Made by a program: the position numbers and the translations under genes. Shown here piece by piece: positions 19,157 to 28,892 of a stretch of DNA of 64,000 bases (positions within the stretch are counted from its first letter, which is position 1; each line of letters begins with the position of its first letter). The notes below the pieces were generated by a model, which did no database searches, had not been told where the DNA came from, and worked only from the letters and a program-made list of their open reading frames with translations. This stretch comes from Hyphomicrobiales bacterium. Lineage in GTDB: Bacteria; Pseudomonadota; Alphaproteobacteria; Rhizobiales; Rhizobiaceae. The DNA is taken from assembly GCA_900472295.1 (NCBI GenBank), contig UCIA01000023.1:87399-151398 (forward strand). Reading direction: 5' to 3'.

Positions 19157-20707
19157 TCAGCTGACGGTGTCGGGCAGCTTTTCTTCGCGCTGCGCGATAA
19201 AGTCCTTCAAGCCTTCGGCGATGCCCTCATCGAGCTTCGGCTCCTCATAGTCGGCGAGCATGTTGCGAGCCTTCTCGCGGCCGCGCGTGTCGTGGTCCTT
19301 CGCCCCTCCAGCATTCCATTGTTCGTAGGAATTGAAGTCCATGATGGTGGGCATGAAGAATGCCGACTCGTAGTGCTCAAGCGTGTGTTGGGTGCCGAGG
19401 AAATGGCCCTGCGGCCCGACTTCGCGGATCGCCGCCATGGCTTCCTTGAAGTCGTCGAACGGCAGGCCGCCGGCATATTTATACCAGCCGACAAGCTGTT
19501 CGCAGTCGGTGGCGAATTTTGAGTAGCCGCAGGTCAGCCCAGCCTCCAGCCAACCGGCGGAATGCCAGATGTAGTTGGCGCCGGCGAGGATGGCGGCGTG
19601 CATCAGCATGTTCGATTCGTAGCCGGCCTGGGCGTCGTTGAGCTTGGAGCCGACATGGAAGCCGGAGGTCCGCCACGGCAATCCGTATTTCCGCGCCAGC
19701 GCTCCCATCAGATACATCATCTGCGCGGCCTCCGGCGTGCCGCCCATCGGCGCGCCGGTCTTCATGTCGACGGTGACCATGAACTGGCCGTAGATCTGCG
19801 GCGAACCAGGGCGCAGCAGCTGCGTGAAGGCGACGCCGGCCAACGCTTCGGCATTGACCTGCGCCACCGCGCCGACGGCCGAGGCGGACGTCGAGGCGCC
19901 GCAGAGCGCAAAGGGCGCCAGGATCAGCGGCTGGTTGCTGCGCGCATAGACCTTCATCGCGTCCAGCATGGTCGCATCCCACACCAGCGGTGAATTGCAG
20001 TTGGTGATCGACACCAGCACCGGATTGTCGCGGACGAACTCCTCGCCGAAGACGATGCCGGCCATCGCCATCGTGTCCTCGGCGCGTTCCTTCGACGTGA
20101 CGATGCCCATGAACGGCTTGTCTGAATGCTTCAGCGCCGAATGGATGATGTGCAGATGCCGCTTGGGCACGGCGATTTCCATCGGCTCGCAGATGACCGA
20201 GCTCGACGAGTGCAGCGCCGGCGCCATGTAGGCGAGCTTGTGGAAATTGTTGAGGTCTTCAAGCGTGCCGTAGCGCCTGTTGTTGTCGAGGTCACGCACA
20301 TAGGGCGCGCCATACATCGGCACGAAGATGGAATTCTTGCCGCCGACGCGGACAGTGCGTTCGGGATTGCGCGCATTGAGGGCGAATTCGGAAGGGACCT
20401 TCGAGACCAGCTCCATCAACAGGCCGCGGTCGATGCGGACGCGTGTCTCGGACACATCGGCGCCCGCCGCCTTCCACATGGCGATGGCTTCATCGTCGCG
20501 GAACTCGCAACCGACCTCTTCCAGGATGGCGAGCGATTCCTGGTGGATCAGCTCCACCGCCTCATCCGGGACCATCTGATAGGTGGGGATCTCGCGGACC
20601 AGCGTCGGGAAGGAGGCGACGGGTGCGCTCCGCAGCGCCTTGCGTCCAAGGCGACCGCCGCCGCGACGGTGGGTCTGCTCGGTCAGTTCAGCGGCCGGTG
20701 CGTTCAT
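19157..20707 (-). CDS. Trimethylamine methyltransferase (MttB) family protein
   Basis: A 516-residue MttB-superfamily protein when started at the ATG at 20707, which has AGGGAG five bases upstream. The frame has no internal amber codon, so it is a non-pyrrolysine member. Such members include glycine betaine:corrinoid methyltransferase, so the likely reaction is transfer of a methyl group from a quaternary amine to a cobalamin protein. No corrinoid protein gene is adjacent. It leads a series with a Tat-exported binding protein and a flavin demethylase and is divergent from a LysR gene, which suggests an inducible pathway for a betaine-like compound. Confidence 0.88.
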   Translation of the reverse strand: MNAPAAELTEQTHRRGGGRLGRKALRSAPVASFPTLVREIPTYQMVPDEAVELIHQESLAILEEVGCEFRDDEAIAMWKAAGADVSETRVRIDRGLLMELVSKVPSEFALNARNPERTVRVGGKNSIFVPMYGAPYVRDLDNNRRYGTLEDLNNFHKLAYMAPALHSSSSVICEPMEIAVPKRHLHIIHSALKHSDKPFMGIVTSKERAEDTMAMAGIVFGEEFVRDNPVLVSITNCNSPLVWDATMLDAMKVYARSNQPLILAPFALCGASTSASAVGAVAQVNAEALAGVAFTQLLRPGSPQIYGQFMVTVDMKTGAPMGGTPEAAQMMYLMGALARKYGLPWRTSGFHVGSKLNDAQAGYESNMLMHAAILAGANYIWHSAGWLEAGLTCGYSKFATDCEQLVGWYKYAGGLPFDDFKEAMAAIREVGPQGHFLGTQHTLEHYESAFFMPTIMDFNSYEQWNAGGAKDHDTRGREKARNMLADYEEPKLDEGIAEGLKDFIAQREEKLPDTVS

Positions 20708-20785
20708 GGAGGCTCCCTTGCGTCTGTCCAGCCAAGTTAGCGACACGAAATATGCCTGTGACGCTGGAAAATCCTGATCTCTTGT

Positions 20786-20800
20786 ATAAGCTCCGCTTAT
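20786..20800. promoter_or_regulatory. Palindrome over the LysR start codon
   Basis: A perfect inverted repeat ATAAGC-TCC-GCTTAT includes the first two bases of the LysR ATG (20799). It lies in the 91-bp divergent region between the MttB-like gene and the LysR gene. Placed so, a bound regulator would block its own gene and could act on the mttB promoter. Inferred from position and symmetry only. Confidence 0.4.
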
Positions 20801-21701
20801 GCGAAGCCTGCGCCACCTCCTGCCCTCGGCCGGCAGCCTGATCGTCTTCGAGGCGGCGGGCCGGCTGTCGAGCTTCACCGCCGCGGGCCGAGAGCTCGGC
20901 ATGACGCAGGCTGCCGTCTCCTATGCCGTGCGCGGGCTGGAAGAACAGCTCGGTGCCCAGCTGTTTCAGCGCCGTCACCGCCAGGTGGTTTTGACCGAGG
21001 CGGGCGAGCGTTTCCATGCCGACGTCTCGCTGGGCCTGTCCCATATCCGCAAATCGGCGGAGGATCTGCGCCTGCAGGCGACCGGCGGCCATGTCACGCT
21101 GGCGGCATCGACCGCCTTCGGCTCGTTCTGGATGATGCCGCGCCTGCAGCAGTTCCGCGACGAACTGCCGGGCATAGACCTGCGCATCCAGACAGCCGAC
21201 CGTGACCTCGACATCATCGCCGAAGGCATTCCGCTGGCCGTGCGTGGCGGCGAACCGCGCAACTGGGCCGACTATCATTCGCTGCCGCTCGCCGACGAGG
21301 AGATCTTCCCGGTCGTTGGCGCCAGCTATCTCGCGAAGTTCGGCATGCCTGGGAGCGTCCAGGAATTGGCCACGCATCGCCTGATCCATCTCGAGGAGCC
21401 CTACCGCGAGGCGGCGAGCTGGGACGAATGGTTCCAGTCGGCGGGGGGAAGCCTCGACAACACCGCGCGCGGCCTGCGCATCAACGATTACGGCCTGGTG
21501 ATCCAGGGCGTCATGGAGGGCCAAGGCATCGCGCTCGGCTGGCGGCATCTGGCCGAGCGGTTGCTGGCGACAGGGCTGCTGGTGCCGGTGACGGATCATG
21601 TGCTGAAGACCGGCAAGGCGTTCTATGTGGTGTGGCCGAAGAACCGGGAATTGAGCGAGAATGCGCGGAAAGTGAGGGATTGGCTGGCGGCGCAGGCGTG
21701 A
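20799..21701 (+). CDS. LysR family transcriptional regulator (GcvA-like)
   Basis: A 300-residue LysR protein with an N-terminal winged helix-turn-helix (about 8-67; [18 protein letters not shown]) and a C-terminal periplasmic-binding-like effector domain (from about 90). The start [21 protein letters not shown] and domain organisation resemble the GcvA branch. It is divergent from the MttB-like gene with 91 bases between them, so it likely controls that operon in response to its substrate or a product. A palindrome covers its own start codon. Confidence 0.92.
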   Translation: MRSLRHLLPSAGSLIVFEAAGRLSSFTAAGRELGMTQAAVSYAVRGLEEQLGAQLFQRRHRQVVLTEAGERFHADVSLGLSHIRKSAEDLRLQATGGHVTLAASTAFGSFWMMPRLQQFRDELPGIDLRIQTADRDLDIIAEGIPLAVRGGEPRNWADYHSLPLADEEIFPVVGASYLAKFGMPGSVQELATHRLIHLEEPYREAASWDEWFQSAGGSLDNTARGLRINDYGLVIQGVMEGQGIALGWRHLAERLLATGLLVPVTDHVLKTGKAFYVVWPKNRELSENARKVRDWLAAQA

Positions 21702-21711
21702 GTTGGCCTGG

Positions 21712-21732
21712 CGCAACCCTCTTGAGGTTGGC
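21712..21732. repeat. Hairpin repeat (GTTGGCG family), second copy
   Basis: Arms CAACC (21714-21718) and GGTTG (21726-21730) enclose a seven-base loop inside GCGCAACC...GGTTGGCG, similar to the hairpin at 16-38. It lies just after the LysR stop and 59 bases before mutL, where it might end the LysR transcript. No U-tract. Confidence 0.4.
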
Positions 21733-21790
21733 GGGACAGCATCCCATTGAAGCCTTCCGCACACCCTTCGAATCCGCCTATAGTACCGCC

Positions 21791-23632
21791 ATGCCCATTC
21801 GCCAGCTTTCCGAAACGATGATCAACCAGATCGCCGCCGGCGAAGTCATCGAGCGTCCGGCGAGTGTGGTGAAGGAGCTGGTCGAGAACGCGCTCGATGC
21901 CGGCGCATCGCGCGTCGAGATCGTCACTGCCGGTGGTGGGCTCAACATGATCCGCGTCACCGATGACGGCTCGGGCATTCCCGAACCGGAGCTGGCGCTG
22001 GCGATCGCGCGCCATTGCACTTCCAAGCTTTCCGAAAACATTCACGACATCCGCTCGCTCGGCTTTCGTGGCGAAGCGCTGCCGTCGATCGGTTCGGTGT
22101 CGCGGCTGTCGATCCGCTCGCGCACGGCATCGGGCGACGCAGCCGCCGAGATCGGCATTGAAGGCGGCCGGGTTTCGGCCATCAAGCCGGCGGCCGCCAA
22201 CCGCGGCACCACGGTCGAGGTGCGCGACCTTTTCTTCGCGACACCCGCCCGGCTCAAATTCATGAAGGGCGAGCGCGCCGAAAGCTCGGCCACCAGCGAT
22301 GTGATCAAGCGCATCGCCATCGCCTTTCCCGCTGTGCGCTTTACGCTGGCCGGCTCGGACCGTTCGACGCTGGAATTGCCAGCCACCGAAGCCAGCGCGG
22401 ATGGCAGCCTGCGCCGCGTCGCCCAGGTGATGGGCGCCGAGTTCCCCGCCAATTCCATTGCCATCGATGCCAGCCGTGACGGCGTGCATCTGACAGGCCA
22501 TGTCTCGATCCCGTCCTTCACCCGCGCCAATGCGCTGCAGCAATATGCCTATGTCAACGGAAGGCCGGTGCGCGACAAGCTGATTGCCGGCGCGATCCGC
22601 GGTGCCTTCGCCGATGTGCTGCCGCGCGACCGGCATGCGGTGACCGTGCTGTTCCTGACGCTCGATCCGGCAACCGTCGACGTCAACGTCCACCCGGCCA
22701 AGGCCGATGTGCGCTTTCGCGATCCCGGTCTGGTGCGCGGGCTGATCGTCGGCGCCATCCGCGAGGCGCTGGCCAATGCCGGTATCCGCGCCGCCACCAG
22801 CGGCGCTGCCGGCATGATGGCGGCGTTCCGGCCGGGCTCCTATGCCGATGCCAGCCCGGCCAACGGCCATCGTAGCTATGACGCTGCCTATCGCGCCTCG
22901 GGCTTTGCCGGTTTCGACCGCTCGCCGCAGCGGCCGCTGGATATGGGATTTGACGGCTTCCGCGAAAACGATCAGGCGGCGTTCGATGCCGGGCCGCTTG
23001 CCAGCGCCGACGCGCGGGCCGGTACGGCCGAGCCGGCCGAGACGCTGCTTGGCACGGCGCTCGGTGCGGCGCGCGCGCAGGTGCACGAGAACTACATCGT
23101 CTCCCAGACCAGGGATTCGCTCGTCATCGTCGACCAGCATGCGGCGCATGAGCGGCTGGTCTATGAGGCCCTGAAGAACGCACTGCATTCCCGCGCCGTG
23201 CCGTCGCAAATGCTGCTCTTGCCGGAGATCGTCGACCTGCCGGAAGAGGACGCCGAGCGGCTGGCCCTGCATTCCGAGACGCTGGCCCGCTTCGGCCTCG
23301 GCATAGAGCGCTTCGGCCCAGGCGCGGTGGCGGTGCGCGAGACGCCCTCGATGCTGGGCGAAACCAATGTCCAGCAACTGGTGCGCGACCTTGCCGACGA
23401 GATCGCCGACAACGACACGGTCGAGACGCTGAAGGAGAGGCTGGACAAGATCGCCGCGACCATGGCCTGCCACGGCTCGGTGCGCTCCGGCCGCCTGCTC
23501 AAGCCTGAGGAGATGAACGCGCTGCTGCGCCAGATGGAGGCGACTCCGGGATCCGGCACCTGCAACCACGGCCGCCCGACCTATATCGAGCTCAAGCTCG
23601 CCGATATCGAGCGGCTGTTCGGGCGTCGATGA
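21791..23632 (+). CDS. mutL: DNA mismatch repair protein MutL
   Basis: A 613-residue protein from the ATG at 21791. The N-terminal GHKL ATPase shows [26 protein letters not shown] and [13 protein letters not shown] (about 1-100). The C-terminal dimerisation domain carries [12 protein letters not shown] (about 448-459), which fits the endonuclease motif DQHA-X2-E-X4-E, plus ACHGSVRSG and CNHGRP metal-site motifs. This is therefore the nicking type of MutL found in bacteria without MutH. It couples MutS mismatch recognition to strand incision. The gene overlaps no neighbour and is followed three bases later by a DUF1905 gene. Confidence 0.97.
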   Translation: MPIRQLSETMINQIAAGEVIERPASVVKELVENALDAGASRVEIVTAGGGLNMIRVTDDGSGIPEPELALAIARHCTSKLSENIHDIRSLGFRGEALPSIGSVSRLSIRSRTASGDAAAEIGIEGGRVSAIKPAAANRGTTVEVRDLFFATPARLKFMKGERAESSATSDVIKRIAIAFPAVRFTLAGSDRSTLELPATEASADGSLRRVAQVMGAEFPANSIAIDASRDGVHLTGHVSIPSFTRANALQQYAYVNGRPVRDKLIAGAIRGAFADVLPRDRHAVTVLFLTLDPATVDVNVHPAKADVRFRDPGLVRGLIVGAIREALANAGIRAATSGAAGMMAAFRPGSYADASPANGHRSYDAAYRASGFAGFDRSPQRPLDMGFDGFRENDQAAFDAGPLASADARAGTAEPAETLLGTALGAARAQVHENYIVSQTRDSLVIVDQHAAHERLVYEALKNALHSRAVPSQMLLLPEIVDLPEEDAERLALHSETLARFGLGIERFGPGAVAVRETPSMLGETNVQQLVRDLADEIADNDTVETLKERLDKIAATMACHGSVRSGRLLKPEEMNALLRQMEATPGSGTCNHGRPTYIELKLADIERLFGRR

Positions 23633-23635
23633 GCT

Positions 23636-23950
23636 GTGATCGACGAGGAGACGATCCGGTTCCAGTTCGAAACTGAAGTGATCCACTGGCGGGGCCCGTC
23701 GCCATACTTCTTCGCGCCAATCCCGGACGAGCATGGCGAAGAGATCAAAAAGGTGGCGAAGTTCGCGACCTATGGCTGGGGGGTGATCCCTGTCGAGGTG
23801 ACCATTGACGACTTCATGTTCGGCACATCGCTGTTTCCCAAGGACGGAAGCTACCTCTTGCCCTTGAAGGATGCGGTCCGGCGCAAATGCAATCTGACCG
23901 CAGGCGATTCGATTTCCGCCTCCATCGCGATACACCTTCGCGGACGGTAA
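23636..23950 (+). CDS. DUF1905 domain-containing protein
   Basis: A 104-residue protein starting at GTG (23636), three bases after the mutL stop. The family pattern is clear: an early WRGPSPYFF, a YGWGVIPVEVTI segment and the conserved SLFPKDGSYLLPLKDAVRRK (about residues 63-83). DUF1905 proteins are small predicted beta-barrels without a proven function. The close spacing indicates translation from the mutL message, but there is no reason to assign a repair role. Confidence 0.85.
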   Translation: MIDEETIRFQFETEVIHWRGPSPYFFAPIPDEHGEEIKKVAKFATYGWGVIPVEVTIDDFMFGTSLFPKDGSYLLPLKDAVRRKCNLTAGDSISASIAIHLRGR

Positions 23951-23977
23951 CGACGCCGCCTGTTGACGGGAGTAGCC

Positions 23978-24739
23978 TCACTTCTTCAGGCGGTATTTCC
24001 TGGCCTTGCGGTCGAACACATAGTCCTCCTCATACCCGGCGCGGCCATCGCGAAAACTCACGGATATAATGTCCTTGCCGCGTTCCGTACGCTTCTGCAC
24101 GTTCCAATAGATCGACGTCATCAGCATGCCGCCATTGCAATAGTCGTCCTCGCTGACGAACTTGATGGTCTGCACCACCTTTTTGCGCTTCTTGTTGATG
24201 ACCAGCATCGTCTTCATGCAGATCTGGTCGTCGGTTTTCGTGTAGACCCCGGCGAACCTGTCGGTCGCAGTTTGCGCCCAGAACGGAATTTCGACGTTGC
24301 CGTCGACCACCCCCTCCCCGGTATCGTCGAAGCCCGCAACCTTCTTGAGATTGATCGGAAATTTGTCGGCGCCCTTGTTCCAGCTTCCCGTCAGGACGCC
24401 GTCGCCGAGTTCGAGTGCAAATGGGCATCCGGTGACGTCAAAAGGCGTTTTGGAGCCTTGCACGATGACACGCTGGAAGTCCTTGTCATCGGCAATCTCG
24501 CAGAGCGCGATACTGGTGCCGTTGGCTTTGCCATAGAGCGCGATCGGGCTTTGCTTGGCGTCGTAAAAGAGGCTGCCCTGGATCGTGAGGCCGTTGCCGA
24601 AGGTGTAGGTCTGCAAAGAGAGATGGACCGGGTTGGGTCCGATGGATCCCTCGTAGTTCTCCACGTGATACCAACCCGCAATGGCTTTGCCGCTGAGCAG
24701 CAGCAAGCAAAAAACGGCCGATACGAACTGCCTGACCAT
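23978..24739 (-). CDS. Secreted protein of unknown function
   Basis: A 253-residue protein with a signal peptide (about 1-22, ending GKAIAG). The mature part is rich in beta-strand-like segments with four or more cysteines (CEIADD, TGCPFAL, DQICMKT, DDYCNGG), which may form disulfides in the periplasm, and ends in the basic tail RKARKYRLKK. I recognise no named family. It is convergent with the DUF1905 gene (27-base gap) and stands alone. Confidence 0.65.
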   Translation of the reverse strand: MVRQFVSAVFCLLLLSGKAIAGWYHVENYEGSIGPNPVHLSLQTYTFGNGLTIQGSLFYDAKQSPIALYGKANGTSIALCEIADDKDFQRVIVQGSKTPFDVTGCPFALELGDGVLTGSWNKGADKFPINLKKVAGFDDTGEGVVDGNVEIPFWAQTATDRFAGVYTKTDDQICMKTMLVINKKRKKVVQTIKFVSEDDYCNGGMLMTSIYWNVQKRTERGKDIISVSFRDGRAGYEEDYVFDRKARKYRLKK

Positions 24740-24882
24740 CCCGACCCCCCGGTGAATTCAGATCACCATAGCCACCCGGTCGGGTCCTGTCAGCATCGCA
24801 GCGACGGTCGGCTGTTTCATGGGGCCGGGAAATTCCGGCGCGGCTCTCCCTTTGATTCGGGAAAAGGTTCCAACCCGCTGAT

Positions 24883-25776
24883 CTAGCGCTTCAAATTCAC
24901 CACGATGACGCCGCCGAGCGCCAGCGCGCCGCCGAGGAGACCGAGCAACGTCGGCACTTCACCCAGCCAGAAGAAGCCGATCAGGGCCGACATGGGCGAG
25001 ACCAGATAGAGGAAGTTCGAGGCACGCGCCGCCGGGAGGCGCGACAGAGCGGTTGCCCAGGCGGCATAGGCAATCAGGCTGGGCACGATGCCGAGAAAGA
25101 TCACGGCGCCGATCCCAGCCGTATTGGCAACCGCTGCCTGTGCAAAGCCGCTTGGCAGACAGGGTGCCAGGCAAAGTGCGCCAAGGATCATGTTCGAGGC
25201 AGCGATGGTCAGCGGGTGATGGCGGGCAAACAGCGGCTTCTGGACGATGGTGTTGACCGCCGAGCACAGCGCGGAGCCGAGAACCAAAAGCGCGCCGGTG
25301 TCGAAACTCAAGCCATTGCCGTCGGCGACCGCAATGATGCCGATGCCGGCGAAAGAAATCGCCGTGCCGAACCAGGCCCACGTCGAGAAACGCTCGCCCA
25401 GCAATGCCATTGCCATGATGGCGGTGAAGATCGGGCTGACATTGATGATGAAGCCGGCGGCGCCGGCCGACACGGTCAGTTCGCCGTAGTTGAGCATGAC
25501 GGTGTAGAGCGCGACGAAGATGGCGCCGCCAAAGACGAGGCGCCACACTTCGTCAAGCCTCGGCAGCGCCGGGCGCTTGACGGCAAGGAAGATCGCCGCC
25601 GGCACTGCGGCAATGGCAAAGCGCAGCGCACCGAGTTCCAGCGGGCCGAAGGCGGCGAGGCCGGCGCGGATCGCGGGAAAGGCCGACGCCCAACCGACCA
25701 CCGTCAGCGCCACGGCGATGGCTGCCGTTGTGTCTATCCGCTGTGTCTGATTCGATGTGCCGGTCACTGCGCTCAT
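24883..25776 (-). CDS. DMT superfamily (EamA) transporter
   Basis: A 297-residue integral membrane protein with ten predicted membrane segments in two EamA repeats (about 15-145 and 155-290). Starts further upstream (25803, 25839) exist, but the ATG at 25776 has GAGGA at a good distance and leaves the usual short cytoplasmic lead. EamA proteins export amino acids or other metabolites, and the substrate cannot be read here. It is divergent from a LysR gene, 91 bases away, which likely controls it. Confidence 0.88.
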   Translation of the reverse strand: MSAVTGTSNQTQRIDTTAAIAVALTVVGWASAFPAIRAGLAAFGPLELGALRFAIAAVPAAIFLAVKRPALPRLDEVWRLVFGGAIFVALYTVMLNYGELTVSAGAAGFIINVSPIFTAIMAMALLGERFSTWAWFGTAISFAGIGIIAVADGNGLSFDTGALLVLGSALCSAVNTIVQKPLFARHHPLTIAASNMILGALCLAPCLPSGFAQAAVANTAGIGAVIFLGIVPSLIAYAAWATALSRLPAARASNFLYLVSPMSALIGFFWLGEVPTLLGLLGGALALGGVIVVNLKR

Positions 25777-25867
25777 CCCACTGTCCTCGCGTTTTTCGGT
25801 CATGAACCGCAGAAAGCGCCTTTTGGGCGCCGTTGACAAACGATCAAATCGAGGATCACCTGTGACT

Positions 25868-26794
25868 ATGGATCACAGCTCAGACACAATGGTGCCGCTC
25901 GAGACGCTGCGCGCCTTCGATGCGGCGGCGCGAACGGGGAGCTTTTCGGCCGCGGCGGAAAAGCTCAACATCACCCATGGCGCCGTCAGCCGGCAGATCG
26001 CCAAGCTGGAGGACTGGCTCGGCCTGAAAGTGTTCGACCGCGGCGCGCGCGGCGTCTCGCTGACCATCGAGGGCAACCGCCTGCATCTGCGCACGGCGGA
26101 AGCCTTTGCGCTGATCTCCACCCATTCCGACCGCTGGGTCGAACCGCGCGGCACCGCCGTGGTGCGACTGACCTCGATCCCCTCGGTCAGCGGGCTGTGG
26201 TTGATGCCGCGCATGGCGGCGCTGGAGAACCATCCGTCCAAGCTGCGCATCGTGCTGGATGTCGACATCCGCCAAGCCGACCTTGCCGACGAAGGCATCG
26301 ACCTGTCGATCCGCTGCGGCCGCGGCGGCATTCCGGGCCGAATCTCGGTGAAACTGTTTGAGGAACATGTCTTCCCGGTCGCCTCGCAAAGCCTTGCCGG
26401 CGAGATCGGGCGTGGTGACCCGGCCCGGCTGCTCAAATTTCCGCTGATCAACGATTCCGACGCTTCCGGCTGGCGCGCCTGGTTTGCCGCGCAAGGCATG
26501 GATTATCGCCCGCGCCCGCAGGACCGCCGCTTCGAGGACTATAATCTGGTACTCGACGCAGCCGCGCATGGGCTGGGCATCGCGCTGGCGCGACCGCCTC
26601 TGACCGTGGATCAGCTGAAGTCGGGCCGTGTCGTCGCCGTCGATGAGCGCACCGCGCTCAACCCGGTATCTTACTGGCTCGACCGGCCGCTGGGGCGGCC
26701 GCGCACCGCCGCCGCCGAACTTTCCCGCCGCATCGCTGTTGAAGCGGGGCTGCCTATGGAAAAGATGGAAGCGTTCCTGGAAGCAGAGGGCTAG
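25868..26794 (+). CDS. LysR family transcriptional regulator (GcvA-like)
   Basis: A 308-residue LysR protein from the ATG at 25868 (a GTG two codons earlier is also possible). The helix-turn-helix is at about 10-68 ([20 protein letters not shown]), followed by [11 protein letters not shown] and an effector-binding domain. The divergent DMT exporter is its probable target, a common arrangement for LysR-controlled efflux of a small metabolite. It belongs to the same branch as the LysR at 20799, but the two are clearly different genes. Confidence 0.92.
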   Translation: MDHSSDTMVPLETLRAFDAAARTGSFSAAAEKLNITHGAVSRQIAKLEDWLGLKVFDRGARGVSLTIEGNRLHLRTAEAFALISTHSDRWVEPRGTAVVRLTSIPSVSGLWLMPRMAALENHPSKLRIVLDVDIRQADLADEGIDLSIRCGRGGIPGRISVKLFEEHVFPVASQSLAGEIGRGDPARLLKFPLINDSDASGWRAWFAAQGMDYRPRPQDRRFEDYNLVLDAAAHGLGIALARPPLTVDQLKSGRVVAVDERTALNPVSYWLDRPLGRPRTAAAELSRRIAVEAGLPMEKMEAFLEAEG

Positions 26795-26810
26795 CGGCGA
26801 TCGTCCGGCG

Positions 26811-27440
26811 TCAGCGAAGCACCAGCAGGACAAACCCGATAATTGCCATGGCCAGAAACCCGGCCGCCAGCGCCATCAGGCCGACACGCATCTGTTTGCG
26901 GCTTTCGGGCTGGACTGCGTCATTCGACCGAGACGCCGCCTGCCCTCGCTTCGCCGCGGTGGCGGTGCCGGGGCGCAGCGGTGAAGCTGCAGGGGCGAAA
27001 AGCGCAAGCCATGGCAGGCCTGTAGGTTTTGCCGCGCCGCCATCATCGGCCTTTGCCAGCGGCATCGCCTGACCGTGCTGCGCGTCATCGTTGGCTGGCG
27101 GTGCCTTGACGGCAGCAGTCCTCGCCGGTGCGGCCTCGCCAGATACCTCGCCGTCGGGTTCGGCAAGCGCCAGATAGGCCTGCAGGACCTCAGCGGAACC
27201 CGTCTGCTGCCCCTTTGCGGCCGTGGACAACAGCGCTTGCAGCGCCGGCACCGCTGCCGGCGGCAAAGGCGCGCCGGATGGCGCCGACGGCTGGACCAGC
27301 GCCTTGATCAGCGCCGTTTTGGCCGGATCGGCCTTCGCCGACGGCACCGCCGCCAACATCATGGCCTCGCGCAACAGCGCGGTCAGGCGGGCGGATGAGA
27401 TGTCCATGCCGGTCACCATGGGAATGGTTTGGGCCGACAA
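26811..27440 (-). CDS. Tail-anchored alanine/proline-rich protein, unknown function
   Basis: A 209-residue protein made of an Ala/Pro-rich, low-complexity cytoplasmic part and one C-terminal membrane helix (about 186-207, LMALAAGFLAMAIIGFVLLV), preceded by SRKQMR. Such tail anchors place the N-terminal part in the cytoplasm. Alternative in-frame ATGs at about residues 8 and 12 could be the true start. No family recognised. Codon third-position bias supports coding. Confidence 0.6.
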   Translation of the reverse strand: MSAQTIPMVTGMDISSARLTALLREAMMLAAVPSAKADPAKTALIKALVQPSAPSGAPLPPAAVPALQALLSTAAKGQQTGSAEVLQAYLALAEPDGEVSGEAAPARTAAVKAPPANDDAQHGQAMPLAKADDGGAAKPTGLPWLALFAPAASPLRPGTATAAKRGQAASRSNDAVQPESRKQMRVGLMALAAGFLAMAIIGFVLLVLR

Positions 27441-27535
27441 TAGCGCCTCTGCATTGCGTCAAGCTTGACCTTGCCGGCAATTTATGGCGATGAAATCAGC
27501 ATGAAGTCAGTCTCAGCCCTCTTTGGCACCACCCC

Positions 27536-27769
27536 ATGATGAACCGCTTCGAAGGCCCCGGCGGCAAGGAAGCCCGTATCCGCTATCTCGACGGCGACTT
27601 CCAGGTCACCAGCCCGGGCGCATTCGTGCGCTGCGCGGTGACCGGCGAAAGCATTCCGCTGGATGAGCTCAAATATTGGAGCGTCGCCAGGCAGGAGCCT
27701 TACGTCAGCGCCACCGCCTCGCTGCGCCGCGAGATCGAAACGCATCCCGAGCTTCGCAGCCGGCGCTGA
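27536..27769 (+). CDS. DUF2093 domain-containing protein
   Basis: A 77-residue protein matching DUF2093, a family mainly of alphaproteobacteria: an N-terminal FEGPGGKEARIRYLDGDFQV and the conserved RCAVTGESIPLDELKYWSVARQ (split here as RCAVTGESIPL and LKYWSVARQE, about 35-58). Function unknown. The first or second of two adjacent ATG codons is the start. It is convergent with lpxK, a gene order typical of the Hyphomicrobiales. Confidence 0.85.
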   Translation: MMNRFEGPGGKEARIRYLDGDFQVTSPGAFVRCAVTGESIPLDELKYWSVARQEPYVSATASLRREIETHPELRSRR

Positions 27770-27782
27770 AGGCTTTTCCGTT

Positions 27783-27833
27783 CGTCCCTAGGGTCTGCGC
27801 TCCGCTTCGCGTCGCTACGCCCTAGGATGACGA
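27783..27833. repeat. Palindromic repeat between convergent genes
   Basis: Arms CCTAGGG (27787-27793) and CCCTAGG (27820-27826) lie within outer CGTC / GACG bases, with a loop rich in GCG and CGC. It sits between the ends of the DUF2093 gene and lpxK, so it may serve as a two-way transcription end or mRNA stabiliser. The wording resembles a repeat common in Mesorhizobium intergenic regions (from memory, not checked). Confidence 0.5.
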
Positions 27834-27862
27834 GGTTGCGGGCCAGCCGGCGATAACAACGA

Positions 27863-28891
27863 TCAGCCCCGCAGCCTGCGCTGGCGCCAGGCGTCCAGCG
27901 TCTCGTCGATGATGCGCTCCGGCACGGTGTCGAGCTCGAACGTAGCGTCGATCTCCAGCACGTCGAGCTGAGCAAGGAAATCCGCCGGGGCAGCGCCATG
28001 GCGCAGCCGGGCGGCGTCCTTGGCGGTGGTGGCGAGGCCCAGTCCTTCACGCTGCGCGATTGCCGCAAGTTCGGCAAGTTCGTCGGCGGCATAAAAATGA
28101 TGGTCCGGAAACGACCGTGTCAGCGCCACTTCCGCGCCTGTGCCGCGCAGCGTGTCGAAGAACTTTTCGGGATGGCCTATGCCGGAAAAGGCGAGGAACC
28201 GCCGGCCGGCGAAGCGTTCCTTGGCCGCGGGCTCGGCATGCGCCTCGAAGATCGGCCGGCCCGCGCGCGCCGCCTGGCGCACGACCTGGTCGGCGGCGGT
28301 GCCCTCGCCCATCTTCAACAGCCCATCCGTGAACACCAGTTGATCGACGATCTTGGCTCTCAGCGGCCCGCCGGGAATGACGCGGCCGTTGCCGATGCCG
28401 TAGCGGGCGTCGACGACGACCAGCGCATAATCGATATGGATCCGCGCGCTCTGAAAACCGTCATCCATGATCAGGAAGTCGCAGCCATGCGCTTCCATGA
28501 GCAGTTTGGCGCCGGCGGCGCGATTGGGGCTCACCGCAACCGGCGCATGCTCAGCCAGAAGCAGCGGCTCGTCGCCGACATGCTTGGCGGCGTCATGATG
28601 GGCATCGACAACATGCGGCTGCGCGAACGAACCGCCATGACCGCGCGACAGGAAGCCGGGGTTGAGCTGCATGCGTTTGGCTTGCCTGGCCAGGGCGATC
28701 GCGACCGGCGTCTTGCCGCTGCCGCCGACGGTGAAGTTGCCGACGCAAAGCACTGGCGCGTCGATCTTTTCCCGTACCGCCCGATGCATGCGGCGGCCGG
28801 CGACCATGCCATAGACCGCCGACAACGGCGACAACGCAAAAACCCGCCAGTCCGGCGCTTCCCACCAGAAAGGTGGTGCTTCCGAGGCCAC
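27863..28891 (-). CDS. lpxK: Tetraacyldisaccharide 4'-kinase
   Basis: A 342-residue inner-membrane kinase that phosphorylates the 4' position of the lipid A disaccharide. An N-terminal hydrophobic segment (about 15-33) precedes the P-loop VGNFTVGGSGKTP (about 51-63); the second motif DDGFQ (about 141) is intact. GTG start at 28891, immediately after the waaA stop (TAG 28893-28895), which indicates coupled translation. Last gene of the pmbA-cysQ-DUF4170-DUF374-waaA-lpxK operon. Confidence 0.96.
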   Translation of the reverse strand: MASEAPPFWWEAPDWRVFALSPLSAVYGMVAGRRMHRAVREKIDAPVLCVGNFTVGGSGKTPVAIALARQAKRMQLNPGFLSRGHGGSFAQPHVVDAHHDAAKHVGDEPLLLAEHAPVAVSPNRAAGAKLLMEAHGCDFLIMDDGFQSARIHIDYALVVVDARYGIGNGRVIPGGPLRAKIVDQLVFTDGLLKMGEGTAADQVVRQAARAGRPIFEAHAEPAAKERFAGRRFLAFSGIGHPEKFFDTLRGTGAEVALTRSFPDHHFYAADELAELAAIAQREGLGLATTAKDAARLRHGAAPADFLAQLDVLEIDATFELDTVPERIIDETLDAWRQRRLRG

Positions 28892-28892
28892 C

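Noticed and set aside
19157-20707. Pyrrolysine-containing MttB
   Set aside because: There is no in-frame TAG inside the gene, so it is a non-pyrrolysine member of the superfamily.
21623-23935. 770-codon minus-strand frame opposite mutL
   Set aside because: Antisense shadow of a certain gene; no recognisable motif.
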